Shown one piece after another: positions 36,265-44,586 of a stretch of 64,000 bases of DNA. The notes under the pieces were generated by a model. The model worked only from the letters and a program-made list of their open reading frames with translations, was not told where the DNA came from and did not search any database. The stretch covers positions 184,482 to 248,481 of the forward strand of contig JAHUUJ010000003.1 in NCBI GenBank assembly GCA_019218365.1. Reading direction: 5' to 3'. The stretch is from Actinomycetaceae bacterium TAE3-ERU4 (lineage in GTDB: Bacteria > Actinomycetota > Actinomycetes > Actinomycetales > Actinomycetaceae). A program made the translations under genes and the position numbers. How positions within the stretch are numbered: position 1 is the stretch's first letter; every line of letters begins with the position of its first letter.

Positions 36265-36864
36265 GTGTTTGGAAAGAAAAACTCCCCAGAAGAGTCGACC
36301 GAGGTCGAAACTACAAAGCCAACTGGAAAAGGCCGTCCTACGCCTAAGCGACGTGAAGCAGAGGCTGCTCGACGCCGTGATTTAATTCCTTCAAAACGCA
36401 AACTCTCAAAAGAAGAGCGTAAGGAATTAAAAGCTAGACAGCGCCTTGAGCGAAACCGCGCTTTCAAATTGCAAGAAGAAGCTATGCGCACCGGAGATGA
36501 ACGACTTTTACCGGAAATGGATAAAGGTAAAGCACGACGTTTTATCCGTGATTTCGTTGACAGTCGGACCACTATGTCCGAATGGTTAATGCCGGTCGCA
36601 ATTGCAGTTTTGTTAATGTCATTCTTCCTTATCGGGATGCCTGCAGTTCAGCGTTACGTAGTGATTGTGGTCTACACGTTCATTTTGATGTCCTTTATCG
36701 AAACTTTCATCATGTGGAGAGTTTGTAAACGACAGCTTGAAAAAAACCACCCGCGTTGGGAAATTCCTAAATGGTCAGGTTTCTATCTTTTCCGCAGGGC
36801 AATCAACCTACGTAGGCTTCGTCGCCCATGGCCTCAGGTCAATCGTGGGGAACGTCCCGCATAA
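36265..36864 (+). CDS. DUF3043 membrane protein
   Basis: A 199-residue actinobacterial DUF3043 protein of unknown function. A strongly basic N-terminal region (PTPKRREAEAARRRDLIPSK) leads to two transmembrane helices at about residues 108-128 and 131-154, then a basic C-terminus. The family motif MDKGKARRFIRDFVDSR precedes the first helix. GTG 36265 has a -10-like hexamer 6 bases upstream. It ends in a strong terminator facing pyrD. Confidence 0.88.
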   Translation: MFGKKNSPEESTEVETTKPTGKGRPTPKRREAEAARRRDLIPSKRKLSKEERKELKARQRLERNRAFKLQEEAMRTGDERLLPEMDKGKARRFIRDFVDSRTTMSEWLMPVAIAVLLMSFFLIGMPAVQRYVVIVVYTFILMSFIETFIMWRVCKRQLEKNHPRWEIPKWSGFYLFRRAINLRRLRRPWPQVNRGERPA

Positions 36865-36880
36865 AATATCTTACTTTTAT

Positions 36881-36925
36881 AGCTAGGTGGGTTGGAGAAA
36901 ACTTATTTCTCCGACCCACCTAGCT
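36881..36925. terminator. Bidirectional terminator between DUF3043 and pyrD
   Basis: 20-base arms with a single G-T mismatch and a 5-base loop; the + strand side is followed by TTTTTAG and both flanks are A/T-rich. Confidence 0.9.
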
Positions 36926-36935
36926 TTTTAGTATT

Positions 36936-37970
36936 CTACTTTTCGTCTTTTAGAAGAGTATCGTTAATGCGACGTAACCACTTCGGGCCTTGGAAAATAA
37001 ATGCTGTATAGACTTGGAATAAATCAGCTCCTGCTTCAATCATCCGTTCAGCATCGACTTCGTTCCAGATTCCGCCCACTCCGATAATTTTTTTATCTGC
37101 GTTTAGTTCTTTACGAAGCTGACGAACGATAGTGGCCGCTCGTTGGGTAAGCGGACGTCCCGAAAGGCCCCCTTCACCTAGCTCATGGTTAACCGTGGTG
37201 TTAGTCGCTATTACTCCACGAAGAATTGAATTATTAACAAAAGTACAGATTTCACTTATCTCGCTATCTTCCAAATCTGGCGCGAGTTTTAAGAAGACTG
37301 GAACGTCTCGCCCTGCGGTTTCATCTGCCGCTTGCTTAGTCATTTCGACGATGGGTTTAAGCGCATCAACTGCCTGTAGTTCCCTCAGTCTAGGAGTATT
37401 GGGAGAAGAAACATTTATAACTAAATAATCAGCCCATCGGGCTACTTCACGCGCCGCCTGAGCATAATCGTAAGCTGCGTTCTCATCAGTAGTATTTTTA
37501 TTTTTACCGATGTTAACACCGACTATAATCTGACGTCCCCGAACTGTAGAGCGCAGTTTCTTAAGTCGCTTGCCCATGTTCTTTGCACCATCGTTGTTGA
37601 AACCCATACGATTACGAATGGCATCAATAGTAGGGTGACGCCAAAGACGTTTACCCTCGTTACCGGGTTGTGGACGCGGAGTAACAGTACCGACCTCGAT
37701 AAATCCAAATCCTAGAGAGTCAAAAGCGATAATTGCCTCAGCATTTTTATCTAGTCCAGCGGCTAAACCAATCGGACTAGGTACAGGACGGTCAAATATT
37801 TCCTGTCCAAACTGCGGAACAGGATGAATTGAACGATTAGAAAAACGAGCAGCAATAAGACGCTCTAAGGGCGCACAATGGCTGACGAATTTAAGCGCCT
37901 TGATAGTCTGATGATGAATCTTTTCAGCATCAGTATGAACTAGAACCTTACGAAACAATTGAGAATACAC
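36936..37970 (-). CDS. pyrD: Class 2 (quinone-dependent) dihydroorotate dehydrogenase
   Basis: A 344-residue FMN enzyme of pyrimidine synthesis that passes electrons to the quinone pool. The N-terminal helical extension of class 2 (YSQLFRKVLVHTDAEKIHH) is present. FMN/substrate motifs are AAGLDKNAEA, VGTVTPRPQPGN, RMGFNNDG and the catalytic-serine loop NVSSPNTPRLRELQ. FMN-phosphate loops GVGGIWNE and QVYTAFIFQGP close the barrel. GTG 37970 has TAACAT 6 bases upstream, so it is probably leaderless even though another gene lies only 13 bases upstream. Confidence 0.96.
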   Translation of the reverse strand: MYSQLFRKVLVHTDAEKIHHQTIKALKFVSHCAPLERLIAARFSNRSIHPVPQFGQEIFDRPVPSPIGLAAGLDKNAEAIIAFDSLGFGFIEVGTVTPRPQPGNEGKRLWRHPTIDAIRNRMGFNNDGAKNMGKRLKKLRSTVRGRQIIVGVNIGKNKNTTDENAAYDYAQAAREVARWADYLVINVSSPNTPRLRELQAVDALKPIVEMTKQAADETAGRDVPVFLKLAPDLEDSEISEICTFVNNSILRGVIATNTTVNHELGEGGLSGRPLTQRAATIVRQLRKELNADKKIIGVGGIWNEVDAERMIEAGADLFQVYTAFIFQGPKWLRRINDTLLKDEK

Positions 37971-37976
37971 ACCCTT

Positions 37977-37982
37977 ATGTTA
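37977..37982 (-). promoter_or_regulatory. -10 element of a leaderless pyrD transcript
   Basis: TAACAT, AAGGGT (6 bases), GTG 37970 on the minus strand. AAGGGT is too close to the GTG to serve as a Shine-Dalgarno. Confidence 0.55.
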
Positions 37983-37983
37983 G

Positions 37984-38490
37984 CTAATCCCACCACACCC
38001 ACCAACCGCTGCGTTCACCAAAATAAGTAGGACTGATGGGCAATAATTCATCCGGTGGTTCTATTGCATCCAACACGTCTAGTTTCTTTGCTATAGCTTC
38101 CCAGACTTTTGCAGAATCTACAGCATCATAATTCCGTAAAATTTCCTCATCTTCATTCGTGGGGTAATAGACAAAACTATCTATAGTCAGGCGTTCATCT
38201 TTTCTTTTCGGCCCTATGTAATATCCAAAAAATTCAAGCTCTCTTTCGTGATTTTTGCCCGCTTCCAAAAAACTTACAAGTTTTGGGGCGAAATTCTGTC
38301 TATCTTCCAAAAATTCCGCCGGAATTATCTCTAAAAGTTTCTTAGCATATTTGGCGGGTAAAGAACGGAATTGGCAAAAACTTGGGATATCTTCTATCTT
38401 CTCTACCTTTCTTGGATAATAAGAGACCAGATAGGTATAAATTTGCTGATAGATTCCCTTTTCTACAGTCCATCCGCTTTTGTTTCCCAT
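37984..38490 (-). CDS. Hypothetical protein
   Basis: A 168-residue soluble protein, not recognised. It is rich in aromatic residues and lysine, has no signal peptide or transmembrane helix, and ends in a Trp-rich GWWVWWD tail. A strong GAAGGAGGG sequence precedes ATG 38490, so expression is plausible. It lies at the edge of the AT-rich stretch of less conserved genes and upstream of pyrD on the same strand. Confidence 0.6.
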   Translation of the reverse strand: MGNKSGWTVEKGIYQQIYTYLVSYYPRKVEKIEDIPSFCQFRSLPAKYAKKLLEIIPAEFLEDRQNFAPKLVSFLEAGKNHERELEFFGYYIGPKRKDERLTIDSFVYYPTNEDEEILRNYDAVDSAKVWEAIAKKLDVLDAIEPPDELLPISPTYFGERSGWWVWWD

Positions 38491-38630
38491 GTGCCCTCCT
38501 TCATAACGACTTTTAATAAATCTATTTGAGATTTTCTATTAAGAATCTCGGCATCTTGACTTTTTAAGTGGCTCAGTTGTGGATTGTTATTTTGTGAACT
38601 AATAAAGTGACGTTATGGCAAAATTAAGGA

Positions 38631-39488
38631 GTGATTTTAGAGATTAATGATTTAAGCAATCCGGATTTAGAGATTTTTACTAACTTGACAGATGTCGCTC
38701 TGCGTCGCCGTCTGGAGCCAGAGCAGGGAATCTTCATGGCTGAGTCTTTTAACGTAATCGATAGAGCCATTCGTGCAGGAAATTCCCCGATTGCTTTTCT
38801 AGTTTCTCCCCGCTGGCTTGAAAAGCTATCTCATACTTTATCAATTCACGATATACCAGCTGACGGAGGCAATTTTCCCATCTATCTGGCTGAAGAAAAT
38901 GTACTTGAGGAACTTACTGGATTTCATCTTCACAGAGGTGCGATGGCCGCGATGGAACGTCCCGTTCTTCTTCCTGCAAAAGAAATGCTTTCTAATCCAA
39001 AAATACATCGAGTTCTTGTTCTAGAAGACCTTGTAGATCATACCAACGTTGGGGCTTGTTTCCGCTCTGCTGCCGCATTACAGATAGATTTAGTACTCAT
39101 TACCCCCTCGTGTGCAGACCCGCTATACCGCCGTAGCGTACGTGTTTCAATGGGTACGGTCTTCCAGGTGCCGTGGACACGAATTGATAAATGGCCAAAC
39201 TTAGAAGTTTTTCACGAAACAGGTTTTCATACAGCCGCACTTGCGCTCAGTGAAGATTCAATCTCCCTAGATGATTTTTCAGCTACAGACCAGGTTCTCT
39301 CCCCTACCTCACGTTTAGCTTTAATTATGGGTACCGAGGGCGATGGGTTACGCAAACGTACTATTGCGCAGGCTGATTCTGTAGTAAAAATTCCTATGAC
39401 TGGTGGGGTGGACTCTCTCAATGTCGCGGCAGCTAGTGCAGTAGCAATTTGGGAAACGCGTTATCGTACGCCTAATCAAGGTTGTTAA
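38631..39488 (+). CDS. SpoU/TrmH-family 2'-O-ribose RNA methyltransferase
   Basis: A 285-residue SPOUT enzyme that methylates the ribose of an rRNA or tRNA nucleotide. The knot motifs are in order: motif 1 LEDLVDHTNVGACFRSAAAL, motif 2 LIMGTEGDGL and motif 3 IPMTGGVDSLNVAAASAVAI. The N-terminal substrate-binding extension fits the family. The start is unclear: an in-frame stop lies just upstream, and GTG 38631 has AAGGA directly adjoining; a CAAAAT hexamer 6 bases before it suggests a leaderless mRNA. The 3' end overlaps a convergent lipoprotein gene by 17 bases. Confidence 0.92.
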   Translation: MILEINDLSNPDLEIFTNLTDVALRRRLEPEQGIFMAESFNVIDRAIRAGNSPIAFLVSPRWLEKLSHTLSIHDIPADGGNFPIYLAEENVLEELTGFHLHRGAMAAMERPVLLPAKEMLSNPKIHRVLVLEDLVDHTNVGACFRSAAALQIDLVLITPSCADPLYRRSVRVSMGTVFQVPWTRIDKWPNLEVFHETGFHTAALALSEDSISLDDFSATDQVLSPTSRLALIMGTEGDGLRKRTIAQADSVVKIPMTGGVDSLNVAAASAVAIWETRYRTPNQGC

Positions 39489-40185
39489 AGGCTTCCCCAA
39501 GTTCAGTATTCCGGTATCTTGATTCTAGTGCTTTACCGTCTATTAACCATTTTCCATTTTTCTGGTTAAGATGCACTAAATCGTCATCGGCAGCATAAAG
39601 CTGGGTGAGAAAAAAGAATTTTTCAGGAACTTTAAACTCACGTGAGATACCGCTTGCTTCCTCGCTATCTATATTTAAAGAAGTGGTGGGAATGGTAATT
39701 GTAATTTTTTCAAGAAGTGTTTTTTGTATTCTTGATTGCTCTATTTCTTCATCAGCTTGCTTAAGCATTCCAGCCAATATCGTTATCTGAGTTTTAGTAG
39801 GTAGCTTCTCAAGGTCGATAAAATACTTACTACGTGGGAAAACCTTTTCTTCCAGGGTTTTCTTCATTTGTTTTGCCGCTACAGCCGGGGAACTTTTTTG
39901 GGCTTCTTCTAAAAACTGTGAACGTATATTTTCAAAGTTAAGATTTGTCCGGGATAGGTCAAAACTTAACTTTTCAATACTTTCTTTTAAATCTGCAGCG
40001 AGTTTCTCTTCTGCGATTCCCTCCGCAGTAGTCGCTAAAGACGGCTCAAGTGTTGGTTCGATTCTCTCGGGTGTTGGGGCTGGGGTCTGCCCTGAATGGG
40101 GAAAAGTTCCATTACCTATAGGTGAGCAGGCGATAAGAAAAAATGTAGGAATAGCAAATAACGGAATTAGTTTTCTGATTTTCAT
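39472..40185 (-). CDS. Putative lipoprotein of unknown function
   Basis: About 237 residues. Basic start (MKIRKLIPL), hydrophobic core and lipobox LIAC give a lipoprotein signal peptide, followed by a Pro/Thr/Glu linker and a helical, Lys/Glu-rich domain. No domain is recognised. The frame is open to 40320, but ATG 40185 (second of two in tandem) has GAGGAA upstream and gives a proper signal peptide. It overlaps the end of the TrmH-type gene. Confidence 0.65.
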   Translation of the reverse strand: MKIRKLIPLFAIPTFFLIACSPIGNGTFPHSGQTPAPTPERIEPTLEPSLATTAEGIAEEKLAADLKESIEKLSFDLSRTNLNFENIRSQFLEEAQKSSPAVAAKQMKKTLEEKVFPRSKYFIDLEKLPTKTQITILAGMLKQADEEIEQSRIQKTLLEKITITIPTTSLNIDSEEASGISREFKVPEKFFFLTQLYAADDDLVHLNQKNGKWLIDGKALESRYRNTELGEAFNNLD

Positions 40186-40383
40186 CATTTTCCTCACTTC
40201 CGTTAGTAGTAAAAATATTTGTAGGATTATATTAAGCGCAATCGCGGTAAAACTTAATATAGGTCTTACGGGATATCTAGGTCTAGGTATTGATTTATAT
40301 TTTAGTCTTTTCATTTCCATTGTTTTTATAAATAATTATCTAGTTACTTCCTTTCTGTTGGGGTATTCGAAAGCTTACGAAAT

Positions 40384-40869
40384 ATGGATAAAATTACGCT
40401 GATAGTCGGAGGAACTGGAATGCTCCTCGAATGCTCACGAATACTTGCGAAGCAATCTTCTCTTTGCTTACTTCCAAACCGGCATCCAGATATTTTTTCA
40501 AAATTAGGTGGTTCCGTAAACTCATTTTATGGAAATTGGGAAAAGGAAATAGATTTTTTCCAAGTATGTAGTAAGAAGTTAAAAGATAAAAAAATAGATT
40601 TACTCATCTGGTGGTGTCACCGTCCTTATTCACAGCGGCTAGCCCCTCTTATGACGAGTCTTCTTGCGCCCAATGCCAAAGTTGTAGAAGTCATAGGGAG
40701 CAGTAATCTTGATGATTTATCTAAGGTAGAAAAACGCCGCCTATTTCCCGGTTCTTATCTGGCTGTACTCGGCCGAGGAGAAAATGGTTGGTTAACACAT
40801 AAAGAAATTTCTCAAGGGGTTTTAGAGATAGTAGAAAGCCAACAAAGTAAATTAATTGGCCGCTTGTAA
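40384..40869 (+). CDS. Small Rossmann-fold NAD(P)-binding protein (SDR-like)
   Basis: A 161-residue protein beginning with beta-strand and glycine loop ITLIVGGTGMLLECSRILA, characteristic of short SDR-like Rossmann proteins. Later DLLIWWCHRPYSQRL and KVVEVIGSS fit strands 4 and 5, but the SDR catalytic YxxxK is not seen, so enzyme activity is doubtful. No obvious Shine-Dalgarno before ATG 40384. Unknown role; flanked by a lipoprotein gene and the DNA-repair glycosylase. Confidence 0.6.
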   Translation: MDKITLIVGGTGMLLECSRILAKQSSLCLLPNRHPDIFSKLGGSVNSFYGNWEKEIDFFQVCSKKLKDKKIDLLIWWCHRPYSQRLAPLMTSLLAPNAKVVEVIGSSNLDDLSKVEKRRLFPGSYLAVLGRGENGWLTHKEISQGVLEIVESQQSKLIGRL

Positions 40870-40923
40870 TTGCTACTTTTATCCTCAAAAGTAGAGCGTT
40901 TTTAGTTTCGGTATTTTAGTGCA

Positions 40924-41370
40924 TTAGTAATGCAAAATTATTTTTTCCCAGCTTTCTATTTCCCCCTGGACTAAAGTAAATAGTGGATGTATTTCGGGAG
41001 TATTAGTACATAATTTCTCTAAGTACTGTGGATCCCGTTTAAGTAGTTTTTGCCGCAGATGTCTTATCTCATATTCTATTTGCTTAGTAGTCACTGTAAT
41101 TGTTTCAATTTCCTGTACTTCTAAGGGAAAAAGAATTTTTGTTTTATCAAATTTATATCCTCGTTCCACAGACTCTTTTTGTACGTACAAGAGATATGCC
41201 CCAATTGCCTTCATAGGTTCTGGGTGATTCTTAAATCGTTGTAGTTGAGGGTGATTTTTATATCCTTTGGTCTGCCCAAGTAAAACTTTTTGCGCTAACA
41301 AAGTCTCACGCCATAGTGCAACCAAGCCTGCTCTATCCAGTAGACAGGGGTGAATGGACCAAATTCTCAT
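40924..41370 (-). CDS. Pyrimidine dimer DNA glycosylase (endonuclease V family)
   Basis: A 148-residue homologue of T4 endonuclease V, which removes UV-induced cyclobutane dimers by base excision. The N-terminal MRIWSIHPCLLDRAGLVALW is the family signature and is followed by a His-containing KNHPQLQRFKNHPEP. The segment after the initiator Met differs from T4 EndoV, where the N-terminal Thr is the nucleophile. It is translationally coupled to the upstream epimerase gene by a 4-base overlap. Confidence 0.85.
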   Translation of the reverse strand: MRIWSIHPCLLDRAGLVALWRETLLAQKVLLGQTKGYKNHPQLQRFKNHPEPMKAIGAYLLYVQKESVERGYKFDKTKILFPLEVQEIETITVTTKQIEYEIRHLRQKLLKRDPQYLEKLCTNTPEIHPLFTLVQGEIESWEKIILHY

Positions 41371-42326
41371 TTATTTTCCTCTGAATAAGATAGCTTATTC
41401 CCTATCTGATCTATAAAATTCGGTGCCTTAAAATAAAATCCTGCTTGGAGTAGCTTTTGTGGAATAACTCTTTGAGAATTGAGGAAAAGTGCAGCTGCTT
41501 CACCTAGTAAAAACTTAATAATTGAAACTGGTACTTTCGGAAGCCAAGATTTTTTATATTTATCCGCCATTACTCGGGTTACTTCATTATTGGTTACCGG
41601 GTTAGGACAGGTTAAGTTAACAGGACCATCTATGTTTGTTTCAAGTAGGAATAGTACAGCTCTAACATAGTCTTCAAGACCTATAGGAGACATCCACTGT
41701 TTCCCCGTTCCAAGAGCAGTACCTAATCGAAATTTAAAAAGGGGAGTAAGTTTTTTTAGTAATCCACCATTTTCAGCAATTACTAAACCAGTCCTCAAAG
41801 TAATAATTCTGTTTATTAATGACTTATTTGCCGCTATTTCCCATTGCATACATAGCCGAGCAAGAAAATCATTCCCAACATCTGAAGTTTCATATAGGAG
41901 TTCATTATTTTTATCTCCGTAATACCCAATAGCAGAAGCAGAAATAAATATTTCGGGGCGACTAGCTGGAGGGAGTTTTTCGACGCCCATGTTAAGAGTA
42001 GTAACAGATTTTATGCGAGATTTAACAAGTTCTTTACGATATTTTTTCGTCCATGGAAACCTATCTATTGGTAGTCCATTAAGACAGATAACCCCCTTTA
42101 TTCCCCTTAAGATTTTAGAATCTATAGAAAAACTTTCGGGATTCCAAAAGGCTTCTACTACTGGAGTCTCAAAAGTAGGAATAGGATAAATATCGGTTTG
42201 AGAAGCATCTTTTTTACGTTTAAGTAGGATAATCCCCCAGCCATTGTTAACTAGGGCATCCTGCAAAGCAGTACCGATGAAACCTGACCCACCAGCAAGA
42301 ACAATTATTCCGCGTAACTGCTGCAT
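41367..42326 (-). CDS. TIGR01777/SDR39U1-family epimerase-like oxidoreductase
   Basis: A 319-residue extended SDR-type protein. The NAD(P) motif GGSGFIGTAL lies near the N-terminus, SASAIGYYGD carries the active-site Tyr region, and RTGLVIAENGG and WMSPIGLEDYVRAV follow as in TIGR01777 proteins. The C-terminal DUF1731 part (NEVTRVMADKYKKSWLPKVP onwards) is complete. Homologues are related to the division-linked YfcH/SulA-type proteins; the substrate is not known. SD AAGGGA precedes ATG 42326. It forms an operon with the dimer glycosylase. Confidence 0.85.
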   Translation of the reverse strand: MQQLRGIIVLAGGSGFIGTALQDALVNNGWGIILLKRKKDASQTDIYPIPTFETPVVEAFWNPESFSIDSKILRGIKGVICLNGLPIDRFPWTKKYRKELVKSRIKSVTTLNMGVEKLPPASRPEIFISASAIGYYGDKNNELLYETSDVGNDFLARLCMQWEIAANKSLINRIITLRTGLVIAENGGLLKKLTPLFKFRLGTALGTGKQWMSPIGLEDYVRAVLFLLETNIDGPVNLTCPNPVTNNEVTRVMADKYKKSWLPKVPVSIIKFLLGEAAALFLNSQRVIPQKLLQAGFYFKAPNFIDQIGNKLSYSEENK

Positions 42327-42336
42327 AAAATTTCCC

Positions 42337-43119
42337 TTATTTCAAAAGCCATTCTAAGGTTCGTCTATTTAAAGACATCAGGTTTTCTTTTATTTCTTCA
42401 GCGCGAGGCAGCGTTTTTTCTTTGTCATCTAGTCTTATTCTCTCGTTAGCACACAGGTAGAAAGTATTTAATGTCATTTGTAGGTTTGTTAACCATGCTG
42501 CTCGGCCACCTGGAGAGTTTTCTTCTTTTTTCTTTTCTTCCCATATATAGAGTGCATCGGTTAAAGGTTGGAAAAAAGATGAAAGTTTTGTTTCTGGCTG
42601 ATAATACAGGGTACGGATAATAGCTAAAACAATTCTGGCTTCTTCCTGATGAGTCCAAACTTCACAATCTTTTAGTATTCGTTTAGCAAATACAGATAGT
42701 ATCTGCTCCCCTGTTGCTATTTTATATTGTCCACAATACCCGAGGCAGTCTGCTCCATGTGCTATGGCATGAAGCCATCCAAGCTGAGCATCGTATCCTC
42801 GTGTGTCATTTTCTTCTAAATACCATCTAGAACAGCGCTCAAAAATCTCTTCATCTCTAGCTCCTGTTTGTAGCAGCCAGCAGAGAATCAACGGCGCAAA
42901 GGTACGCGCCTGGATTTCAGAGTAATCAAAATGATTTAAAGTATTGGCAAGAATTAAAGGGTGCTCAGATTTCCATCGTCCACTTAAAATACCTTCCGCA
43001 AGTTGTTCCAGTGCCCACCCATCACGTATCTGCGGATCAGGGCTTGTCATCAATTCCAAAAGCTCAGCCCAACTCGCGTCCTCAGATATTTTTTCTTTAT
43101 CTTGCTCATTGCTTAGCAT
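42337..43119 (-). CDS. DUF2785 protein
   Basis: A 260-residue soluble, helical protein. LMTSPDPQIRDGWALEQLA and GWLHAIAHGADCLGYC match the DUF2785 pattern, a family of unknown function seen in Firmicutes and Actinobacteria. No membrane segments. ATG 43119 has TATCTT 6 bases upstream and no Shine-Dalgarno. It is 11 bases upstream of the SDR39U1-type gene and probably shares a transcript with it and the glycosylase. Confidence 0.75.
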   Translation of the reverse strand: MLSNEQDKEKISEDASWAELLELMTSPDPQIRDGWALEQLAEGILSGRWKSEHPLILANTLNHFDYSEIQARTFAPLILCWLLQTGARDEEIFERCSRWYLEENDTRGYDAQLGWLHAIAHGADCLGYCGQYKIATGEQILSVFAKRILKDCEVWTHQEEARIVLAIIRTLYYQPETKLSSFFQPLTDALYIWEEKKKEENSPGGRAAWLTNLQMTLNTFYLCANERIRLDDKEKTLPRAEEIKENLMSLNRRTLEWLLK

Positions 43120-43125
43120 ACTTTC

Positions 43126-43131
43126 AAGATA
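43126..43131 (-). promoter_or_regulatory. -10 element of a putative leaderless DUF2785 transcript
   Basis: TATCTT, GAAAGT (6 bases), ATG 43119 on the minus strand. Confidence 0.5.
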
Positions 43132-43211
43132 GCATTTTCTTGTTTGCAGTAATAAGCAAAACAGTTTTACAAAAACTACTTATCGATAAGTTATCTGGTT
43201 GACATCACTTA

Positions 43212-43817
43212 TTATCGAGGATTATCTGGAGTTCGCGAGAACTTTTTTAGGTCAACAGGCTCTAGACAACCTTTACTAGTAATGTTAGAACCAGCCGGGT
43301 TAAAAGTAAACGCACCTAGTAGCTTTTTCTCCTTATCAAATAGCAAACCGTACTCTTTGGGGTTCAACTGCTTGGAAAAACCTGTCGGGGGGTGCGCATA
43401 ATAGGTAACCAAACTATCCAAATTTTCAGGGCAAATATAGACTTTATTATCTTTTTTGCTAACAGATTCTGAAAACCCATAATAGTCCGAAGCCCCCTGC
43501 ACTATTGGTTGTGATTTCGGTTCTTTTAACGGATTAACTTCACCGGGTGGCAATGCGCAAATTAGATAGTCTTCGGCTTTGGTAAGCGCAGTAGCGATTT
43601 CATATTCGGAAAGCATCTTAACCTTACCAACAAATTGGGTAGAACATTCATCACCTGGTTTTAAGTTAGTGGCAACCGGAGCTGATGAAGGCTCTATTGA
43701 CGCTTTCAAAGTATTTGTATTTGTTTGTGGGTCAGACACTTTTGAAGCACTACCCGCATTGCAACCGGTAATGCACAAAATGACCATCCCAAGCATAGCT
43801 AAAGTAATCCTTCTCAT
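43212..43817 (-). CDS. Putative lipoprotein of unknown function
   Basis: A 201-residue protein with an N-terminal lipoprotein signal (MRRITLAMLGMVILCITGC, lipobox ITGC), a Ser/Thr/Asn-rich linker and a globular domain with four later cysteines (in ECST, LICAL, VYICPE, KGCLE) that could form disulphides outside the cell. Not recognised. ATG 43817 has TATAGT exactly 7 bases upstream, so it is probably leaderless. Confidence 0.65.
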   Translation of the reverse strand: MRRITLAMLGMVILCITGCNAGSASKVSDPQTNTNTLKASIEPSSAPVATNLKPGDECSTQFVGKVKMLSEYEIATALTKAEDYLICALPPGEVNPLKEPKSQPIVQGASDYYGFSESVSKKDNKVYICPENLDSLVTYYAHPPTGFSKQLNPKEYGLLFDKEKKLLGAFTFNPAGSNITSKGCLEPVDLKKFSRTPDNPR

Positions 43818-43824
43818 AGTTATG

Positions 43825-43830
43825 ACTATA
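43825..43830 (-). promoter_or_regulatory. -10 element of a leaderless lipoprotein transcript
   Basis: TATAGT, CATAACT (7 bases), ATG 43817 on the minus strand. Confidence 0.55.
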
Positions 43831-43940
43831 CCTTAAAACTCAGGTAATGAGATAGATTATCGGTAAGATTGCTTCTAAACAAGCTACATTTTAAGAAATA
43901 ATTATCTTCTAGTACGCAAAAACCTTATTAAAGACAAAAA

Positions 43941-43968
43941 TTCCGGTATGAATATATCCATACCGGAA
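43941..43968 (-). terminator. Terminator downstream of tRNA-Ala
   Basis: TTCCGGTATG/CATACCGGAA arms with an 8-base loop, followed by TTTTTGTC on the minus strand, directly after the tRNA 3' end. Confidence 0.88.
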
Positions 43969-43975
43969 CTGAAAG

Positions 43976-44051
43976 TGGTGGAGCTAAGGGGATTCGAACC
44001 CCTGACCTCTTCCATGCCATGGAAGCGCGCTACCAACTGCGCCATAGCCCC
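43976..44051 (-). tRNA. tRNA-Ala (anticodon GGC)
   Basis: A 76-base cloverleaf can be folded by eye. The acceptor stem is GGGGCTA/TAGCTCC with the G3-U70 pair that identifies alanine tRNAs. The anticodon arm is CTTCC-ATGGCAT-GGAAG, giving anticodon GGC. The T arm contains GGTTCGAATCC, and CCA is encoded. A terminator follows. Confidence 0.96.
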
Positions 44052-44162
44052 AAATCATTTTCATGATTGCAACGGATAAAACTATAACTATTCTTGAGAG
44101 CTGACGCAAATCTTAGATAAGTTCCACCCGTCACATTTCAGGAAAATGTATATTTAAGCACC

Positions 44163-44534
44163 TCATTGAGGATTGACGGGTAAATTGAGTTCCACCCGGG
44201 GGCAATCTCCCCATAGACGCTCTAAGTTATAGAACTCTCGTTCCTCTTGAATAAAGATATGCACAACCAAGTGATCGTAGTCTAGAAGTACCCAGTGAGC
44301 CTGTTCTACACCTTCGCGACGCAAACGTTTAATCCCATGCTCAAGCATCGTGTCATCTACCGCATCAGCAATAGCTCTTACTCCACGGTCGGAGTCAGCG
44401 CTAAGTACTAAGAAAATATCAGTTAAATAGACTCGCTCCGATACATCTAGCGCTACTGGGTCAAGTGCCCCTTTTTCATCAGCCGCAAGAGCCACGGCTC
44501 CTGCCAGTTCTTTTGCAATTTCAGATGCAGCCAA
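44163..44534 (-). CDS. rsfS: Ribosomal silencing factor RsfS
   Basis: A 123-residue protein that binds uL14 on the 50S subunit and blocks subunit joining during starvation. Family motifs DIFLVLSADSDRGVRAIADAV, GVEQAHWVLLDYDHLVVHIF and REFYNLERLWGDCP are all present. TTG 44534 is the start, with AAAGGA at 7 bases. It follows nadD, the usual actinobacterial order, separated by 52 bases. Confidence 0.95.
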   Translation of the reverse strand: MAASEIAKELAGAVALAADEKGALDPVALDVSERVYLTDIFLVLSADSDRGVRAIADAVDDTMLEHGIKRLRREGVEQAHWVLLDYDHLVVHIFIQEEREFYNLERLWGDCPRVELNLPVNPQ

Positions 44535-44586
44535 AATATTCCTTTCAAATTCAGTTCAAGATAGACGATAGCACGTCCAGGTCTTC

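Noticed and set aside
36935..38500. tRNA-linked integrated element spanning pyrD and the hypothetical
   Set aside because: No integrase, direct repeat or mobility gene; pyrD is a housekeeping gene in intact form.
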